A DNA stretch of 64,000 bases from SAR116 cluster bacterium AG-447-C21 (GTDB lineage: Bacteria > Pseudomonadota > Alphaproteobacteria > Thalassobaculales > Thalassobaculaceae): the NCBI GenBank assembly GCA_003212315.1, contig QCQB01000001.1, positions 1-64,000 of the forward strand. Direction: 5' to 3'. The translations under genes were made by a program, and so were the position numbers. The first letter of the stretch is position 1, and every line of letters starts with the position of its first letter. Shown in pieces: positions 61,251-64,000 of this stretch. The notes under the pieces are model-generated. The model saw only the letters and a program-made list of their open reading frames with translations. It was not told the origin of the DNA and searched no databases.

Positions 61251-61479
61251 CAGTGGTTCCTTCTAGGCAATCGAATAATCAAAAATTAGTATTTAGATTC
61301 CAATACCTTAAAATAGTACTTCTACTCAATAAGCCTAGTTCTAGGGCAAAATTTAATGGCGTCAACTGAATAAAATTAATCTTATACAGAACCTCTAGCT
61401 TATTACATAACTGGACGTCGGACAATAAAACGATAGAATTCAGTTTATCAACTAATGAACTCGGCTGGGAATAATACAA

Positions 61480-62208
61480 ATGAAGAACTCTGAAGAATAT
61501 GAAGCCAGACTAGATGTAGCAGCTGCACATCGTTTGGCGGTGATGCATGGACTCAACGAAGGTGTGTGGAACCACATAAGTCTTTGTAGTCCAGATCAAC
61601 CAGAAAATATCTTAATCAGTCCGGGCCATACCCATTGGGGGCAAGTTAAAGCCAGTAACTTAGCTCTGATGTCCCCGGAAGGGAAAATGATTTCGGGAGA
61701 ACGACCACCTATCAGGGCAGGATGGATTATTCATCACCCCGTTCATACAGCCCGTCCTGATGCAAAATGTGTCATTCATGTACATGCGCCATACACGACA
61801 GCCATGTCTATTAGGAAAGATATGAAGTTTGAGACCCGAAGCTCCCAGCAATCTGCTGGGTTTCATGATGATGTCGTTTACTATGAAGTTTACGATGGTG
61901 TTTTGGAGGATGAGTCTGAAGGGGTTCATATGGCAGAAGTTCTTGGTGATAAAAGAATACTAATAATGCGTAATCATGGAGCGATGATCGTTGGAGAAAC
62001 TGTCGCTAGAGCTTATCTAGACGCTTATCAGTTGGAGCGCGCCTGCATGTATCAGCTTCTAGCAGTTGCTGGAGGTGGTGAAATGCAGCTTATCCCTGAG
62101 GAGGTGGCTGCAGAGATGGGACATTTAGCTCGTAAAGGCCGTAATATCGAGCATTTTGAGGGAATGAAACGTTTAATAGCTGAAAAAGAGCCGGATTTTG
62201 CAAGTTAA
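61480..62208 (+). CDS. Class II aldolase/adducin family protein
   Basis: LAVMHGLNEGVWNHISLCSPD...CVIHVHAPYTTAM...ILIMRNHGAMIVGETVARAYLDAYQLERACMYQ. Confidence 0.9.
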   Translation: MKNSEEYEARLDVAAAHRLAVMHGLNEGVWNHISLCSPDQPENILISPGHTHWGQVKASNLALMSPEGKMISGERPPIRAGWIIHHPVHTARPDAKCVIHVHAPYTTAMSIRKDMKFETRSSQQSAGFHDDVVYYEVYDGVLEDESEGVHMAEVLGDKRILIMRNHGAMIVGETVARAYLDAYQLERACMYQLLAVAGGGEMQLIPEEVAAEMGHLARKGRNIEHFEGMKRLIAEKEPDFAS

Positions 62209-62272
62209 CAAAAATAACTAATTTTATTACTAGCAAAAAAACCGTCACTTAGACACTTTTTTAGGAGTTAGA

Positions 62273-63406
62273 ATGTTAGGAATAATATCTTCGTTTGACG
62301 GAGGGAATATAGAAGTTGTTAAGGCGGATGATCCCAGTGATATCCAACTAAAAATAAGAAGCGATACAAACGCAGAATTTTTCCAGTGGTTCTATTTCAG
62401 AGTTGTAGGGGTTAGAGGTAGCCAATGCACAATCAAAATATTAAATGCTGGAGAAGCGAGTTTTACTCGAGGCTGGGAAGGTTATAAGGCCTTAGCTTCG
62501 GAGGATCAGAAATATTGGGAAAGGGTGGAGACAGAATATAGAAGCGGTGTCTTGGAGATAAAACACACTCCAAACTCCGACTCTGTTTGCTATGCATATT
62601 TTGTCCCGTATTCATTGAACCGACATTCTGATCTCATTGCCAGATGTCAGGCGTCTGAGGGGGTCAGCTTATCAATACCTGGATTTACCGCCCAAAAAAG
62701 ACCTATTGAAGTTTTGACTTTTGGAAATGAAACCAAGGAAAAACCAGCTTTATGGGTTATCGCCCGCCAACACCCCGGGGAAACGATGGCTGAATGGTTT
62801 ATGGAGGGTCTCTTAGATCGTTTGCTAAATCACCAAGACGGTGCAGTCAGGTCTTTGCTTCAGAGGGCTGTATTATATGCTGTTCCGAACATGAACCCAG
62901 ACGGAAGTGTGCTTGGAAATTTGAGAGTAAACTCGCAGGGCGTTAATTTAAATCGGGAATGGGAAAATCCAAGTACGGAAAAAAGTCCTGAGGTTTTTTA
63001 TGTCCGTAATATGATGATTGAAAGTAAAATCAGGTTTTGCCTTGATGTACATGGTGATGAGGGACTTCCTTTTAATTTTATAGCCGGTTTTGAGGGAATT
63101 GCTGAAGCCAGTGATCATCAATTGGGAGTTTTGAACAAGTTTCGCAATACGCTTGCTCAGCTGAACCCTGATTTTCAATTAGCAAATGGATATCCTAAAG
63201 TTGCCAAAGGAAAAGGTATGAAGACAACTTCGACCGGTTATTTGGCAGCATTTCATGAAGCTGTTTCTATGACCCTTGAGATGCCATTTAAAGATGCTGC
63301 AAATGCACCGGACGAAAGATTTGGCTGGTCCCCTGAAAGGAGTATGGCTTTGGGGCGATCCAGCATAGAGGCAATACTTTCGGTTCTTGATGAAATCAAG
63401 AATTAA
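62273..63406 (+). CDS. M14-family zinc carboxypeptidase, CCP-like
   Basis: FQWFYFRVVGVRG N-terminal domain; ARQHPGETMAEWFMEGLL (HxxE), FCLDVHGDEG, LEMPFKD. Confidence 0.87.
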   Translation: MLGIISSFDGGNIEVVKADDPSDIQLKIRSDTNAEFFQWFYFRVVGVRGSQCTIKILNAGEASFTRGWEGYKALASEDQKYWERVETEYRSGVLEIKHTPNSDSVCYAYFVPYSLNRHSDLIARCQASEGVSLSIPGFTAQKRPIEVLTFGNETKEKPALWVIARQHPGETMAEWFMEGLLDRLLNHQDGAVRSLLQRAVLYAVPNMNPDGSVLGNLRVNSQGVNLNREWENPSTEKSPEVFYVRNMMIESKIRFCLDVHGDEGLPFNFIAGFEGIAEASDHQLGVLNKFRNTLAQLNPDFQLANGYPKVAKGKGMKTTSTGYLAAFHEAVSMTLEMPFKDAANAPDERFGWSPERSMALGRSSIEAILSVLDEIKN

Positions 63407-63428
63407 CCTAATGAAGGTAACAACTGAT

Positions 63429-63782
63429 ATGACAACTCTTTATGGTATTTCTAATTGTGATACATGCAGAAAGGCGAAGAATTGGTTTAATGAAAATCGA
63501 ATTACATTTGACTTTTTTGATTTTCGGAAAAATGAACTGACCCAGACTAAGATTGAAACATGGATTGATAGTATTGGATTGGATAGATTGATTAATCGCA
63601 GAGGTACAACATGGAGAAACCTTCCTGACGAATTACGTGACAAGATAGACGGGCCAGAAAATGTGGATGTCTTAAATCAATTTCCTACTTTAATGAAAAG
63701 GCCTATTATTGAAATTGATGACCATTTTCTGGTAGGATTTGACGCCTCAGTTGTCAAACAAATTCAGGTCATGAAAATGTAA
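63429..63782 (+). CDS. ArsC/Spx-like (YffB type) thioredoxin-fold reductase family protein
   Basis: MTTLYGISNCDTCRKAKNWFNENRITFDFFDFRKNELTQTKIETWIDSIG; start could be 63411. Confidence 0.88.
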   Translation: MTTLYGISNCDTCRKAKNWFNENRITFDFFDFRKNELTQTKIETWIDSIGLDRLINRRGTTWRNLPDELRDKIDGPENVDVLNQFPTLMKRPIIEIDDHFLVGFDASVVKQIQVMKM

Positions 63783-63848
63783 ACTGAACCCAAAGATTTA
63801 GCTTTGGAATTTATAGTCCTATTTCAATTGGAGTAATTTGGATGAACT

Positions 63849-64000
63849 ATGATGACTATACCTGAGCTTAAGATAATCGAGACACCGGGAGGGGAAATTT
63901 CCTACAGGGAGAATGGTTCTGGGCCCATACTTCTGTTAATGCACGGGATAGGTGGGAACTCACGCTCATGGAGAAGTCAGTTGGACACGTTATCTAACAA
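63849..64000 (+). CDS. Alpha/beta hydrolase (truncated by window end)
   Basis: MMTIPELKIIETPGGEISYRENGSGPILLLMHGIGGNSRSWRSQLDTLSN. Confidence 0.8.
   Translation, partial: MMTIPELKIIETPGGEISYRENGSGPILLLMHGIGGNSRSWRSQLDTLSN

Overview
This 64 kb window is a gene-dense bacterial chromosome segment. Protein families and gene order suggest an alphaproteobacterium, which is inference. The left edge (1-2.4 kb) is accessory-looking. It holds a winged-helix/polymerase-palm-like gene split by an in-frame TGA, and a cupredoxin + RTX-like + DUF5648-repeat protein next to a tRNA-Thr. The core (2.9-36 kb) is the ribosomal/transcription superoperon: rlmB, tRNA-Tyr, tRNA-Gly, tuf copy 1, tRNA-Trp, secE, nusG, rplKAJL, rpoBC, rpsG, fusA, tuf copy 2, the S10-spc-alpha clusters, secY, adk, rpoA, rplQ. 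Two points stand out there. The two tuf genes form a ~1.225 kb apparently identical direct repeat. rpsL (S12), normally directly upstream of rpsG, is absent, and its place is taken by a promoter-leader-terminator unit plus a perfect 21-bp-stem palindrome. From 36 to 49 kb are housekeeping genes (HtrA protease, rarA, a DUF429-like protein, crcB, an RluC/D-type synthase, ATP12 chaperone, two carboxyltransferases, rnhA, thrB, ispH). From 49 to 61 kb is a methylated-glycine/one-carbon block: tandem glycine riboswitch, gcvT-gcvH-gcvP, a non-pyrrolysine MttB-family methyltransferase, and soxB-soxD-soxA-soxG. The right edge has a class II aldolase, an M14/CCP-like carboxypeptidase, an ArsC-like protein and a truncated alpha/beta hydrolase. 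I did not see an obvious new defence or mobile system. The best leads are the missing rpsL with its replacement regulatory unit, and the interrupted polymerase-like gene.
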